Shown here: in pieces, positions 52,314 to 60,923 of the stretch
How the letters are laid out: the number at the start of each line of letters is the position of its first letter
Position numbering within the stretch: the stretch's first letter is position 1
NCBI RefSeq assembly: GCF_022811845.1
Contig: NZ_CP064268.1
Span: 138,370 to 202,369, forward strand
From: Bacillus pseudomycoides
Lineage (GTDB): Bacteria > Bacillota > Bacilli > Bacillales > Bacillaceae_G
Length of the DNA stretch: 64,000 nucleotides
Direction of reading: 5' to 3'
The notes under the pieces: model-generated
Seen by the model: only the letters and a program-made list of their open reading frames with translations
The model's database searches: none
Told to the model about the DNA's origin: nothing
Position numbers and translations under genes: made by a program

Positions 52314-52952
52314 ATGCAATATATATGTGAACTAATAGATGTTTGTAAAAGTTATGGAAATCATGCAGTTTTAGATGAGTTCAATTTAAAAATTTATGAA
52401 GGGGAAATGGTTGCGATTACTGGAAAAAGCGGATCTGGTAAAACAACGATTCTAAATATTATAGGAATGCTAGAGAAACCAGATAGCGGAGTCGTTAAAT
52501 TGTTTGGTGCAGAGAGTCCTAATATGGGTTCTAGTAAAGCAAATAAGCTTCTGAGGACAAGAATGTCGTATCTCTTTCAAAATTATGCGCTCATCGACAA
52601 TGATACTGTAAATAAAAATTTAGAAATTCCCTTAATTTATGCAAAAAAAACAAAGACAGAAAAGAAAGAACTAAAAGCAGCCGCCTTAGAAAAAGTTGGA
52701 CTGAGCGTATCATTACAGCAAAAAATACACGAGCTTTCAGGTGGTGAACAACAAAGGGTTGCCATAGCAAGGATACTTCTAAAGCCTTGCGAGTTAATAT
52801 TGGCCGATGAACCAACAGGCTCTTTAGATGATAACAATAGAAATGAAATTATACAAATTTTAAAAAATCTAAATAAAGAGGGAAAGACAATTGTTATTGT
52901 CACGCATGATCCATATGTAGCACAAGTATGCGATAGAGTCATAGAATTATAA
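52314..52952 (+). CDS. ABC transporter ATPase (bacteriocin export/immunity type)
   Basis: 212 residues. Walker A GKSGSGKTTILNIIG, Q-loop YLFQNYAL, signature LSGGEQQRVAIARILLKP, Walker B LILADEPTGSLDD, and H-loop VTHD. MacB/BceA-like class. Forms a pump with the DUF1430 permease and probably exports or expels a bacteriocin. Start ATG sits behind GGGAGG at the end of the permease gene. Confidence 0.9.
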   Translation: MQYICELIDVCKSYGNHAVLDEFNLKIYEGEMVAITGKSGSGKTTILNIIGMLEKPDSGVVKLFGAESPNMGSSKANKLLRTRMSYLFQNYALIDNDTVNKNLEIPLIYAKKTKTEKKELKAAALEKVGLSVSLQQKIHELSGGEQQRVAIARILLKPCELILADEPTGSLDDNNRNEIIQILKNLNKEGKTIVIVTHDPYVAQVCDRVIEL

Positions 52953-52989
52953 TTTTTGCGGGAATGAGATTATAAAGGGAGCGGAAAAT

Positions 52990-53076
52990 ATGCATATCGA
53001 ACAATTCAAGCAACACATTGAAGAACTATTTGGAGAACATTTACTATTAAACAAATTCCAGCATAAACTAATGTGA
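52990..53076 (+). CDS. 28-residue ORF, probably truncated
   Basis: ATG 52990 behind GGGAGCGG: MHIEQFKQHIEELFGE, then LLLNKFQHKLM. It looks like the start of a third operon gene cut short. The following 53077-53341 DNA carries coding-like scraps (YKKLSKGLCVAIESNHAIN) with stops. Confidence 0.35.
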   Translation: MHIEQFKQHIEELFGEHLLLNKFQHKLM

Positions 53077-53341
53077 ATTTTGTCACGCTAAGGAAACCTA
53101 ACAACAGAAACGAGTATAAATTTTTCTCTAACTATTTGATTATAGCGAATATGACTTCGATATAGTTGATAGATGAAAATTTATTAGTTTTCTTTATCGA
53201 ATACAAAAAACTATCAAAAGGCCTTTGTGTAGCAATAGAATCAAATCACGCAATAAACATTTTATCAGACCTAAAATGTAAAAAGTCATGAAAAACAAAA
53301 GATGTCACATGATAGTCATGATTAAAATTAGATAATAATTT

Positions 53342-53380
53342 ATAGGATAATTAGTCCATTATGAGGGCTAATTGTCCTTT
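53342..53380 (+). terminator. Rho-independent terminator
   Basis: GGATAATTAGTCC pairs with GGGCTAATTGTCC, followed by TTTTTATTTT. Confidence 0.7.
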
Positions 53381-53569
53381 TTATTTTCATAATTGAATGT
53401 ATAAATAACGATTTAAAAATTGGTATTGATGTGAATTTTATACTACTTTTATATTTAGGAGAAATTCTTAACTATTAGCAAGGTAAACCTCAAGTAACTC
53501 CAAAATCAACTTTTTTGGAACATTATTAGGCGCTCACTTAGCATATACTCCCGAAAAATTGCAAAAATT

Positions 53570-54410
53570 GGTTCTGGTGCAAAGATAAAATAAAAGAGAA
53601 TATAGCGCATATATTTCTAGAAGAATTGTATTTTATACTACTAGCCCGAATAATTGATGGATGAATTCTTTCTGGTTTTGAACAGACTGATCCTGTAAAT
53701 CAATCTGTTCTTTTTTAATCATATGCATGGCTTCTACTCCTGCAAGAATGGATGTAGCTGTGCTAAGAGACTTGAACCCTAACATAGAACACACACGTTT
53801 CTTAATAAAACGATGATCTTGTTCCACTATATTATTGAGATATCTAACTTGTCTTAGCTTTATGCCTTCGGGCATATGTTTTTCTTTTTTTAGCGCTTGA
53901 ATTGCTACAGGATAGGCAGGGTTCTTATCTACTGTTATCACACGAGGTTTAGAAACGTACGAAAAAGCCAAGGCTTTCTTGAAAAAGCACTTGGCTGCTT
54001 GTTTATCTCTTGATTTACTTAGATAAAAATCAATGGTATTCCCTTCTGAATCCACGGCACGATATAAATACATCCATTGTCCTTTTACTTTAATATAAGT
54101 TTCATCGACTCTCCATGAATCATTTGTTGGTTTTAGATGATGTCGTACTTTCTCTTCTAATTGAGGTCCATATTGATGAACCCAGTGCATAATCGTTGTG
54201 TGAGCGATGGATAATCCTCTTTCCTCCATCATTTCCACCAAATCACGGAAACTTAGGTTGTACCGTAGGTACCATCTTACGGTTAATAAAATAATATCCG
54301 GTTGATAATGTTTCCACTTGAATAGACTTTGCTTTTCCATACTGATCACGTCCTTTTTAGAGTACTAGTATCAGTATGTCCAAATTTTATAGACTTCTTG
54401 CACCAGAACC
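53570..54410 (-). mobile_element. IS240-like element, complete
   Basis: GGTTCTGGTGCAAAG at left and CTTGCACCAGAACC at right, 841 bp. Confidence 0.9.
53633..54340 (-). CDS. IS6 family transposase (IS240-like), intact frame
   Basis: 235 residues from MEKQSLFKWKHYQPD. DDE: RVDETYIKVKGQW, VITVDKNPAYP, NNIVEQDHRFIKKRV. The usual MRW of this family reads MHW here, and the C-terminal 30 residues differ from the 26294 copy, hinting at recombination between IS240 variants. Confidence 0.92.
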   Translation of the reverse strand: MEKQSLFKWKHYQPDIILLTVRWYLRYNLSFRDLVEMMEERGLSIAHTTIMHWVHQYGPQLEEKVRHHLKPTNDSWRVDETYIKVKGQWMYLYRAVDSEGNTIDFYLSKSRDKQAAKCFFKKALAFSYVSKPRVITVDKNPAYPVAIQALKKEKHMPEGIKLRQVRYLNNIVEQDHRFIKKRVCSMLGFKSLSTATSILAGVEAMHMIKKEQIDLQDQSVQNQKEFIHQLFGLVV

Positions 54411-54420
54411 TTAAAAAGTT

Positions 54421-54501
54421 TTATTCAAAAAACATGGCATACCACATTACTAATAGAACACTCCATCCAATTGTCAATAATGTGTATCTGAAAATCTTCA
54501 T
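54421..54501 (-). CDS. 26-residue membrane peptide
   Basis: ATG 54501 behind AAGGGG. One TM helix: MKIFRYTLLTIGWSVLLVMW then YAMFFE. Short hydrophobic ORFs are common near sporulation genes, but no family is recognised. Confidence 0.4.
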   Translation of the reverse strand: MKIFRYTLLTIGWSVLLVMWYAMFFE

Positions 54502-54597
54502 GTAGGCCCCTTTTAGATATAGTGTTTATCACATAATATATTCTAAATTATAGTTTCAATTCTTTTCGTTATTCACATATCCTAATCACATACAAAT

Positions 54598-54622
54598 AGG
54601 GAGAGATGATTTACCTCTCCCT
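54598..54622 (-). terminator. Terminator of SASP gene
   Basis: GGGAGAG pairs with CTCTCCC just past the minus-strand SASP stop. Confidence 0.7.
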
Positions 54623-54644
54623 AATATCCATGTGTTATATCAAA

Positions 54645-54857
54645 TTAGCGAGTAACTCCACCGCCAAGTTGTTGTTCAGCTAATGCTACTAGACGTTTTG
54701 TGATTTCACCACCAACAGATCCATTTGAACGAGCTGTTGCGTCTGCGCCAAGTTGTACACCGAATTCTTGTGCGATTTCATATTTCATTTGATCAAGAGC
54801 TTGTTCAGCCCCATTTACTAATAATTGATTACGGCTTCCACTGTTATTGTTTGTCAT
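54645..54857 (-). CDS. Alpha/beta-type small acid-soluble spore protein
   Basis: 70 residues. Typical core NQLLVNGAEQALDQMKYEIA then EFGVQLGADATARSNGSVGG with the germination-protease site in the KYEIAQEFGV region, and EITKRLVALAEQQLGGG. It coats and protects spore DNA. Expected to be read by forespore sigma G. Strong GGAGGTGA ribosome site. Confidence 0.96.
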   Translation of the reverse strand: MTNNNSGSRNQLLVNGAEQALDQMKYEIAQEFGVQLGADATARSNGSVGGEITKRLVALAEQQLGGGVTR

Positions 54858-55049
54858 GTTATGTCACCTCCTTCACTCTTTAATATGTAAAAAAGCATTC
54901 AAAAATATATAGTCCTTTTTTTGGTATTAATTTTTATTGTTTGAATACATAATTCATGCTCATATTCCGCAAAATAGTATTGTGTAGGAGAACGAAAAAT
55001 TCGTGCCATATGAGTATTATGTAATAAAAAACCTCCAGAACACGATGAA

Positions 55050-55086
55050 ACGGGTTGTGCTTTATGAAGGCGCAACCCGTTTTTAT
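55050..55086. terminator. GC-rich hairpin
   Basis: CGGGTTGTGC pairs with GCGCAACCCG, followed by TTTTTATT on the plus strand, 50 bases before the YndM-like gene. It may be a leader attenuator or a terminator without an obvious gene. Confidence 0.55.
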
Positions 55087-55134
55087 TAAGAATTTTTATT
55101 CCTACATGAAAGTTAAAAAACAGGAGGAACATTC

Positions 55135-55629
55135 ATGAAACATATTGTTGCCTTATTAATTAAATATACCGCTATTAGTGCCGTATTATTGATGATATTA
55201 GGTATATTCCAGGACGTCTCAATTTCTAGAATATTACTGATTTCATTACTAATTACAGGGACAGCCTACTTAATAGGAGATTTATTTGTTCTACCTAGGT
55301 ATGGGAACATGGTTGCTACAATTGCTGATTTTGGATTAAGTTTTTTAGGAATTTGGGTATTAACCTATTTTTTAACAGATATAGATTTAAATCGTAATAT
55401 TAGTTTTTCTGCATTTTGGTCTGCTTTGCTTATTAGCGTGGTAGAAATATTCTTTCATGTTTATATGAAAAAAATGGTTTTACATGACGATAATAATTCA
55501 CGAGAATCAACTAACATACATCATGATAGATATGCTATGGAGATCTCACATGAATATTTAAACCGTTCTGAAATAGAAAAAGTAAGATGCATGCAAAAGG
55601 AAAAAGATATAAAGAATAAAACGAAATAA
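55135..55629 (+). CDS. YndM family (DUF2512) membrane protein
   Basis: 164 residues with four TM helices (KYTAISAVLLMILGIFQDV, SLLITGTAYLIGDLFVLPRY, FGLSFLGIWVLTYFL, FWSALLISVVEIFFHVY) and a polar tail. Matches the YndM/DUF2512 family, found mostly in spore formers; function unknown. Start behind AGGAGG. Confidence 0.85.
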   Translation: MKHIVALLIKYTAISAVLLMILGIFQDVSISRILLISLLITGTAYLIGDLFVLPRYGNMVATIADFGLSFLGIWVLTYFLTDIDLNRNISFSAFWSALLISVVEIFFHVYMKKMVLHDDNNSRESTNIHHDRYAMEISHEYLNRSEIEKVRCMQKEKDIKNKTK

Positions 55630-55655
55630 AAAAGTGGCTGAAAGCCACTTTTTTA
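55629..55655. terminator. Bidirectional terminator
   Basis: AAAAGTGGCT pairs with AGCCACTTTT between two converging genes. Confidence 0.85.
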
Positions 55656-56171
55656 TTAAGCTTGTTCAGTATTTTTAACATGTAATGGTGGAGGAACTAC
55701 CCAGCCTTTTTTCTTACTTAGACGTAGTAAAGTTACCCCAGCTTGTGCTTTTTTCATATGGAATTGTCCAAAAAGCATCCCTACATCTTCTCGAAGACAT
55801 TTTCCCATTACTTGACTACAAGTTACTAATCCTGTCGCTAGACCGGCAGAAACAGCTGCTGCAATTTCAGCATCATTGATACGTGCTCCAGGAGGAATAT
55901 CCTCAATAGATGCAACCGGTCTTTCTGGAGGTGCTGGTGGTAAAGCCACTCCATTCACCTTTAAAAGAACTTTTAGTTCTTCTATTTCAGAAGTCATATC
56001 ATTCTCAATTAAGTTTTCTAAAAACTTTTTTAAATCTTCATCACCCGTATGATTTATAAATACTTGATGTCCAGCAACTGCTCCTTGTGCTGCAAGAAGA
56101 TAACTCCAAATATCAAATACTTCTCCATAGTGTAAAGGTTCATTTTGAGGATTTCCGCTTAATACACCCAT
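55656..56171 (-). CDS. DUF3231 family protein
   Basis: About 171 residues from ATG 56171, behind GGGAGG; the frame is open further up but without a start signal. Helical ferritin-like fold expected: GEVFDIWSYLLAAQGAVAGH, DLKKFLENLIENDMTSEIEE, then LLKVNGVALPPAPPERP. These proteins occur in Bacillus spores and resemble CotF-type coat proteins. Context (SASPs, coat protein) supports a spore role. Confidence 0.8.
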   Translation of the reverse strand: MGVLSGNPQNEPLHYGEVFDIWSYLLAAQGAVAGHQVFINHTGDEDLKKFLENLIENDMTSEIEELKVLLKVNGVALPPAPPERPVASIEDIPPGARINDAEIAAAVSAGLATGLVTCSQVMGKCLREDVGMLFGQFHMKKAQAGVTLLRLSKKKGWVVPPPLHVKNTEQA

Positions 56172-56522
56172 TTTAAGATGCCTCCCTTTTGTAAATATCA
56201 TAGTCAGTATGCTTTTCAATATTGAAAATAAATTTTTAAGTATATTTGTGCCTAAAAAGGATTTTTTGTGATTCATGGGAAACACCTTCCCCACAAAGTA
56301 TATGTTTGTCATCTAGAAAAGAATTTTTGAAATAAAATACTCAAAGATTATTGTTTGAAATTATTCACAATCTTTGAGTATAAAAGTATCTATTATGAGA
56401 GTTTATTTTATCAGTTAAATACAGACCATATGAAAAGTTGGATATGCTAACTACTGTAATCTGCTATGTTTCCAATAATCAAGCATATCGATTGCCCTAA
56501 TCTCTTCTATTTTTGGCTGAAG

Positions 56523-56735
56523 TTAACGAGTAAATCCACCGCCAAGTTGTTGTTCAGCCATTGCTACTAAACGTTTAGTGATTTCACCACCAACCGAACC
56601 GTTTGCACGAGCTGTTGTATCTGCACCAAGTTGTACACCAAACTCTTGCGCGATTTCATATTTCATTTGATCAAGTGCATTTTCAGCTCCTTGAACTAAT
56701 AATTCATTACGATTTCCGCTCTTATTGTTTGCCAT
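56523..56735 (-). CDS. Alpha/beta-type small acid-soluble spore protein (second copy)
   Basis: 70 residues, nearly the same as the 54645 copy (NELLVQGAENALDQMKYEIA, GVQLGADTTARANGSVGGEI). Paralogous spore DNA-binding protein; the pair brackets the YndM and DUF3231 genes, so the segment may be a duplication. The 56172-56522 gap shows only AT-rich DNA. Confidence 0.96.
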   Translation of the reverse strand: MANNKSGNRNELLVQGAENALDQMKYEIAQEFGVQLGADTTARANGSVGGEITKRLVAMAEQQLGGGFTR

Positions 56736-56987
56736 ATTATATCACCTCCTATGTTTTTAATATGCTACGAAAAATGGAAAAACAATTATTCCTTTTTATG
56801 GTAATTTTCATTTTGGAATTTGGGTATAAGTTTTCCCTTTCTCCTTAAAATATGGTTGAGAGAACCAAGAAGAGGAACTGTTCTAACATCTTTTCATGAC
56901 AAGGTTTGTTTGAAATGATTGTGTGATTCCTCCTTATCCTCTTCTTTTCTCTTACTTGAATTCATACAAAAAAGGAGTGATAAGTAA

Positions 56988-57179
56988 ATGGAATCTAATA
57001 CAAAAGGTGTTCATGAAGTGAATGAGTTACATGAAATGTTAACATTTAAAAATGTATGTATGACAAAGTCAGCTGTTGTGGCTAGCGTAGCACAAGATCC
57101 AACTCTACAAAGTTTATTACAACAAGATGTGAACATGTCTATGAAACATTGCCAAGACTTGAAGAACTTACTATCTTAA
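56988..57179 (+). CDS. Small spore coat-type protein (CotF-related N-terminal part)
   Basis: 63 residues: VNELHEMLTFKNVCMTKSAV then LQSLLQQDVNMSMKHCQDLK. This matches the short partner proteins encoded before CotF/YhcQ-like coat proteins. Start behind AGGAGTG. The next reading frame begins within 10 bases and resembles the CotF body. Confidence 0.7.
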   Translation: MESNTKGVHEVNELHEMLTFKNVCMTKSAVVASVAQDPTLQSLLQQDVNMSMKHCQDLKNLLS

Positions 57180-57188
57180 TAAAAGAAG

Positions 57189-57320
57189 GTGAGTGAGTTT
57201 ATACAAAATATCACAGGTATGGGACCTATGACAGATCAAGTAATCGCAACGGATTTATTACTTGGATCCAAAACAGCTGTAAGAAACTATGCTTATGCGA
57301 TTACTAGAAAATATGTGTGA
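57189..57320 (+). pseudogene. Truncated CotF-like spore coat protein
   Basis: GTG 57189 behind GAAGGTGAG gives EFIQNITGMGPMTDQVIATD then LLLGSKTAVRNYAYAIT, the normal start of YhcQ/CotF coat proteins, but stops after RKYV. Intact relatives are about twice as long. Truncated by deletion or frameshift. Confidence 0.65.
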
Positions 57321-57480
57321 TGATATAGAACTATTTACGTTAGGTTTATATTTGTTTTTTTGTAAAACACACAATAATCAATTTGTTTTTCTTAAATACA
57401 ATAGAGGTCATAGAAGTCTGGTTTGATAAAAATAATTAATAATTTTATGGGAAACAAAAGATACAATAGAGAGGCTTTTA

Positions 57481-57699
57481 ATGAAGAAATGGTTTAAAGC
57501 AAGTATAAATTCTATACTCAGTATAATATTTATAGGAACGATTTTCTTTATTACTTGATCCCATTTTACTTACAGACCAACGAAAGAAGCTTTTCCATTA
57601 GTAGAACAAAAAGATAAAGTAAATCTTATTTATGGCAAGAAAGAGGCTAAAATCGGTATTATTTTCTTAGAAAGCTTTTCCATAATAAAGAAGACATAA
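57481..57699 (+). pseudogene. Alpha/beta hydrolase N-terminal remnant
   Basis: MKKWFKASINSILSIIFIGT then a TGA at codon 26 and an open frame (SHFTYRPTKEAFPLVEQKDK, AKIGIIFLESFSI) to a TAA at 57697. The anchor helix plus TYRPTKEA plus IGIIF order matches B. cereus group membrane-anchored alpha/beta hydrolases, of which the catalytic part is gone. Confidence 0.5.
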
Positions 57700-57776
57700 T
57701 TTTAGGCGCTAAAGATAAAAATTTAGTAATGAATAGCTGTACCCAATAGATTTTATAAAAGAAAAGGTGACGGGGA

Positions 57777-58004
57777 ATGGGATTTTCTAATGAAGGCAAA
57801 ACTTATCATGCTGGAGATATTGTTTATGTTTTTTACCGAAACTCCCACACCCAGGATGTAGCAAATATACAAGCAGCAGCCGTTTTAAATAACCCTGAAA
57901 ATCCAAATGAATTAGCTTTATTTCTTTATGGAACTTATTATCCTTTATCAAATGAAATGGCCGTTTATTCTACAGAAGAAGAATCAAAATTTAGACGATC
58001 TTAA
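57777..58004 (+). CDS. splA: SplA-like regulator
   Basis: 75 residues: YHAGDIVYVFYRNSHTQDVA then NIQAAAVLNNPENPNELALF. Closely follows the pattern of B. subtilis SplA, the TRAP-like negative regulator of the spore photoproduct lyase operon. splB is not present here. Start behind GGTGACGGGG. Fits the spore cluster. Confidence 0.8.
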   Translation: MGFSNEGKTYHAGDIVYVFYRNSHTQDVANIQAAAVLNNPENPNELALFLYGTYYPLSNEMAVYSTEEESKFRRS

Positions 58005-58107
58005 TAAAAAGAGATAGAACGGCTTTCAAAAAACAATGGACCATTCTATGTCGTGACATGACTATTGGAACAGCTCACTAATGGTATAATGTCTTCCTTG
58101 GAAAAAT

Positions 58108-59571
58108 TTAACTCAGACCGTTCGGATGTCTCTCCAAATATTTTGCTCTTGCTCCATTCAACAACTCCATTAATACCATAATATCTTCCTCGGTTGAATC
58201 GTAGTTCGTAATGCAAGCTCGCAGTACTGGAGTCTTGTTTATTTCGTATACTGAAATCCACGCCTGTCCTGAACGTAATATATCTTGACATATAAATGAT
58301 GCGAAATTCGATTGGATCTTTGGTTGAATATTGGAATCAGTAAAGCATACGACAGGCAATACGGTATCATTGACAACCTTCCAGTTAGAGCAAGCAAGCT
58401 CCCAGCGTAACCGATTGCCCATCTCTGTCTGGTGATGCACCATGCTGCGATAGCCTTCCCAACCAACCGTTACAAGCGATAAATACACTTTCAAACCGAT
58501 AAACCTTCGCGACCATTGAATCGAATGGGTGAACGGATTAATAACATCCAGATCAAACCCTTCTTTCGGCATATAATCTGCCGTGATACTGAATGTTCTA
58601 TGTAAGATGTCCTTATGTCGTGTAATATAAATTCCCGCCCCCATCGGGACAGACATCCACTTGTGCGCATCGAAGGTAATGGAGTCAGCTCGGTCAATAC
58701 CCTGAAGTAGTTCAAGCAGTTCTGGTGCAAACACGGAGGCTCCACCGTACGCAGCATCCACATGCAGCCACAGTTGCTCACGTTCAGCCAAGTTTGCCAT
58801 TTCGTTAATGGGATCAATCGCTCCGGCGCCGGTCGTTCCACCCGTCGCAATGATGAGAAAAGGAGTGTATCCAGCAGCCCGATCCACTTGAATTTGATGA
58901 TGAAGCGCATGAACATCGATATGCATTTTAGAGTCCGTCGTAATAATGCGAAGGGAATCTGTACCCAGGCCGCAGGAACGCGCTGCCTTTACCAGAGAAT
59001 GGTGGCTCTCAGCAGAGGCGTACATGACGGGATTCGTGGGGAGTGACCTCAGCCCCTCTTTGGCATATGATGGAAAATAATGCACTAGTGCGGTCAGTAC
59101 GGCCGTCAAATTTGCTTCCGCTCCCCCCGTTGTAAATGTCCCATCTGCTGCCTCTGCTAAATAACCGAATTTTGAAGCTATCTCTTTCAATACATAATTC
59201 TCCATTTCGACCGCTACAGGCGCATGGCTCCAGGCTGCAAGCTGCGGATTGAATGATGCAGTAATCGTATCCGCCATAATTCCCATAAAGTTGGGCCGCG
59301 GATTATACAGACCGAAATATCGCGGGTGTGGCGTATGTACCTGGTATTGCCTTAATCCCTCCAGGATATGATAAATCGCCTCGCGCGCGCTGACGGGATG
59401 CTCAAAAGATAATCTACGTGCGTATTCTGCAACCGCATCCACGCTGAGTTCAGGTGAGACACGAACCTCGCGTATGTGCGTCATATAGTCATTGATTTGC
59501 CCCAACAGATAGGTTCCAATGTCCATGCGTTCATCCGTATCAAGATTAAGAATTGAATTATGCTTCATCAT
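58108..59571 (-). CDS. Group II PLP-dependent decarboxylase (aromatic/glutamate type)
   Basis: 487 residues. PLP fold with TFTTGGAEANLTAVLTAL, SAESHHSLVKAARSCGLGT, ATGGTTGAGAIDPINEMA, LWLHVDAAYGGA and the Schiff-base lysine in SITFDAHKWMSVPMGAG. The family removes CO2 from L-DOPA, tryptophan, glutamate or diaminobutyrate; the substrate cannot be told. Base composition is clearly richer in G and C than the neighbours and codon use differs, suggesting transfer from a higher-GC Firmicute such as Paenibacillus. Ribosome site GGGAG is rather far upstream. Confidence 0.9.
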   Translation of the reverse strand: MMKHNSILNLDTDERMDIGTYLLGQINDYMTHIREVRVSPELSVDAVAEYARRLSFEHPVSAREAIYHILEGLRQYQVHTPHPRYFGLYNPRPNFMGIMADTITASFNPQLAAWSHAPVAVEMENYVLKEIASKFGYLAEAADGTFTTGGAEANLTAVLTALVHYFPSYAKEGLRSLPTNPVMYASAESHHSLVKAARSCGLGTDSLRIITTDSKMHIDVHALHHQIQVDRAAGYTPFLIIATGGTTGAGAIDPINEMANLAEREQLWLHVDAAYGGASVFAPELLELLQGIDRADSITFDAHKWMSVPMGAGIYITRHKDILHRTFSITADYMPKEGFDLDVINPFTHSIQWSRRFIGLKVYLSLVTVGWEGYRSMVHHQTEMGNRLRWELACSNWKVVNDTVLPVVCFTDSNIQPKIQSNFASFICQDILRSGQAWISVYEINKTPVLRACITNYDSTEEDIMVLMELLNGARAKYLERHPNGLS

Positions 59572-59817
59572 GTGGAAAATGCATCTCCCTTCATCTTACA
59601 AAATTCCATTGCTGATTCAGATTATACACTTGTAGAACTCGGGTGTATGCATCTTCGAATAAAACCGCAATATTTCGAAACAATAGCTCTCCACTTGGCG
59701 ACAAGGTCGGCGCACGCCAGCGACGGTAGCCAAAATGAATAATCCACCATAAAATTTGAAACGTTTTACCTACCTACGTACGTTTTTTTCATCAATGCCT
59801 AAGTCTTTTCCTATTTG

Positions 59818-59900
59818 GCCTCACCATATCAAAAAAAGAAAATTGTACGTTTAGACATAATTTGGACACATTTTAGTCAGTTTCCTGTACGTTAAGGAAC
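59818..59900. repeat. Direct repeat copy 1
   Basis: GGCCTCACCATATC, TTGTACGTTTAGACATA, then CTGTACGTTAAGG. The second copy is at 60125-60207. Another CTACGTACGTTTTTTTC lies at 59774. Confidence 0.5.
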
Positions 59901-59912
59901 CGGCTATCTATT

Positions 59913-60101
59913 TTACTGCTTTTTGATGGAATTTTTGTCTTGTAATGGTGATAGTTGTTGGTTTTGGTTACCTTGTTTCTTTTGGTTGTTAGGCGTAATT
60001 TCATCAGCAAACTCCATATTTGCCAAGTTTACTTTGGATGGAATAAATGTTCCTGTTGTATTTTGAAAACCTTGGAACATACGTTGGATAGGTCTCGTCA
60101 T
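59913..60101 (-). CDS. 62-residue ORF between direct repeats
   Basis: Reads MTRPIQRMFQGFQNTTGTF then IPSKVNLANMEFADEI and a polar Q/N/K-rich tail. No ribosome site, so it may be a gene fragment. Family unknown. It sits inside a pair of about 83-bp direct repeats. Confidence 0.3.
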   Translation of the reverse strand: MTRPIQRMFQGFQNTTGTFIPSKVNLANMEFADEITPNNQKKQGNQNQQLSPLQDKNSIKKQ

Positions 60102-60124
60102 ATTTGAATTACGTGTTGCTAATA

Positions 60125-60207
60125 GGCCTTACCATATCTTTCCGGGAATTTTGTACGTTTAGATATATTATTGTCACAATTAACCCCTTTTGCTGTACGC
60201 GAAGAGA
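60125..60207. repeat. Direct repeat copy 2
   Basis: GGCCTTACCATATC, TTGTACGTTTAGATATA, then CTGTACGCGAAG: same order and spacing as 59818-59900, 307 bp away. Confidence 0.5.
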
Positions 60208-60262
60208 TATTTGTTCAGTAAATCTTAATTAATTGTTAATGAATGGTAACAAAATAAAATAT

Positions 60263-60288
60263 ACACCGCTCGAAGCATCGAACGGTGT
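60263..60288 (-). terminator. Terminator of SDR-TetR operon
   Basis: ACACCG pairs with CGGTGT through an inner TCGA-type stem; on the minus strand followed by ATATTTTATTTTG. Confidence 0.7.
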
Positions 60289-60308
60289 GTTCTATCAAGA
60301 TATAAAGA

Positions 60309-60923
60309 TTATACTCTTATCCCTTTTATCACCACATCAACAATCGATTTTGCAAGGTTGTCGTCCAAAGGTGCATGTCCTGTAAGAAGTCGATAGATTA
60401 TAGGCCCATAAATTAAATCAATGATAATTTTAGAGTCTATATCGTTTCGAATCTCGTTGCGATCAAATCCCCGCTGCAACATAACTTGCACAGCATTTTG
60501 TCGACTGACTAGGAACCGTTCGCGAAATATGGTAGCTATCTGAGGATCGTATTGACTTTCAGCAATGAGTTGGGTAAACACCTTACCAATAGGACTTTTA
60601 TAAAACTGCATAACTGAAAGTAACTGTTGTAAAAAATCTTCACGTACAGATCCAGTATCAGGTATTTTAACCTCTGCTTCCATTTTAAATAGAAAAGCAT
60701 CTATTGAAACTACATTCTTGTTTGGCCACCACTTATAAATAGTTGCTTTGCTAACCTCAGCACGGGCAGAAATCCCATCAACAGTTGTTTTCCGAAGCCC
60801 TTCTTCAAACAAAAGTTCGATAGTAGCTTTCAGAATACGCTCACTTACTTTATTACTGCGAGGTCTCCCTCGCTTATGCTCAGAATTTGACTGTTTTACC
60901 TCGTAATTAACCAATTTGTTCAT
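60309..60923 (-). CDS. TetR/AcrR family repressor
   Basis: 204 residues. N-terminal HTH at about 25-70 (ERILKATIELLFEEGLRKTT, ISARAEVSKATIYKWWPNK) and a helical ligand domain ending LLTGHAPLDDNLAKSIVDVV. It overlaps the end of the SDR gene by 17 bases, so they form one operon. A perfect palindrome upstream of the SDR gene is the likely operator, giving autorepression lifted by an unknown ligand. Confidence 0.92.
   Translation of the reverse strand: MNKLVNYEVKQSNSEHKRGRPRSNKVSERILKATIELLFEEGLRKTTVDGISARAEVSKATIYKWWPNKNVVSIDAFLFKMEAEVKIPDTGSVREDFLQQLLSVMQFYKSPIGKVFTQLIAESQYDPQIATIFRERFLVSRQNAVQVMLQRGFDRNEIRNDIDSKIIIDLIYGPIIYRLLTGHAPLDDNLAKSIVDVVIKGIRV

Noticed and set aside
58239..58916. Alternate minus frames inside the PLP decarboxylase
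   Set aside because: Long frames arise from its higher GC content; they do not resemble proteins and overlap a clear enzyme gene.
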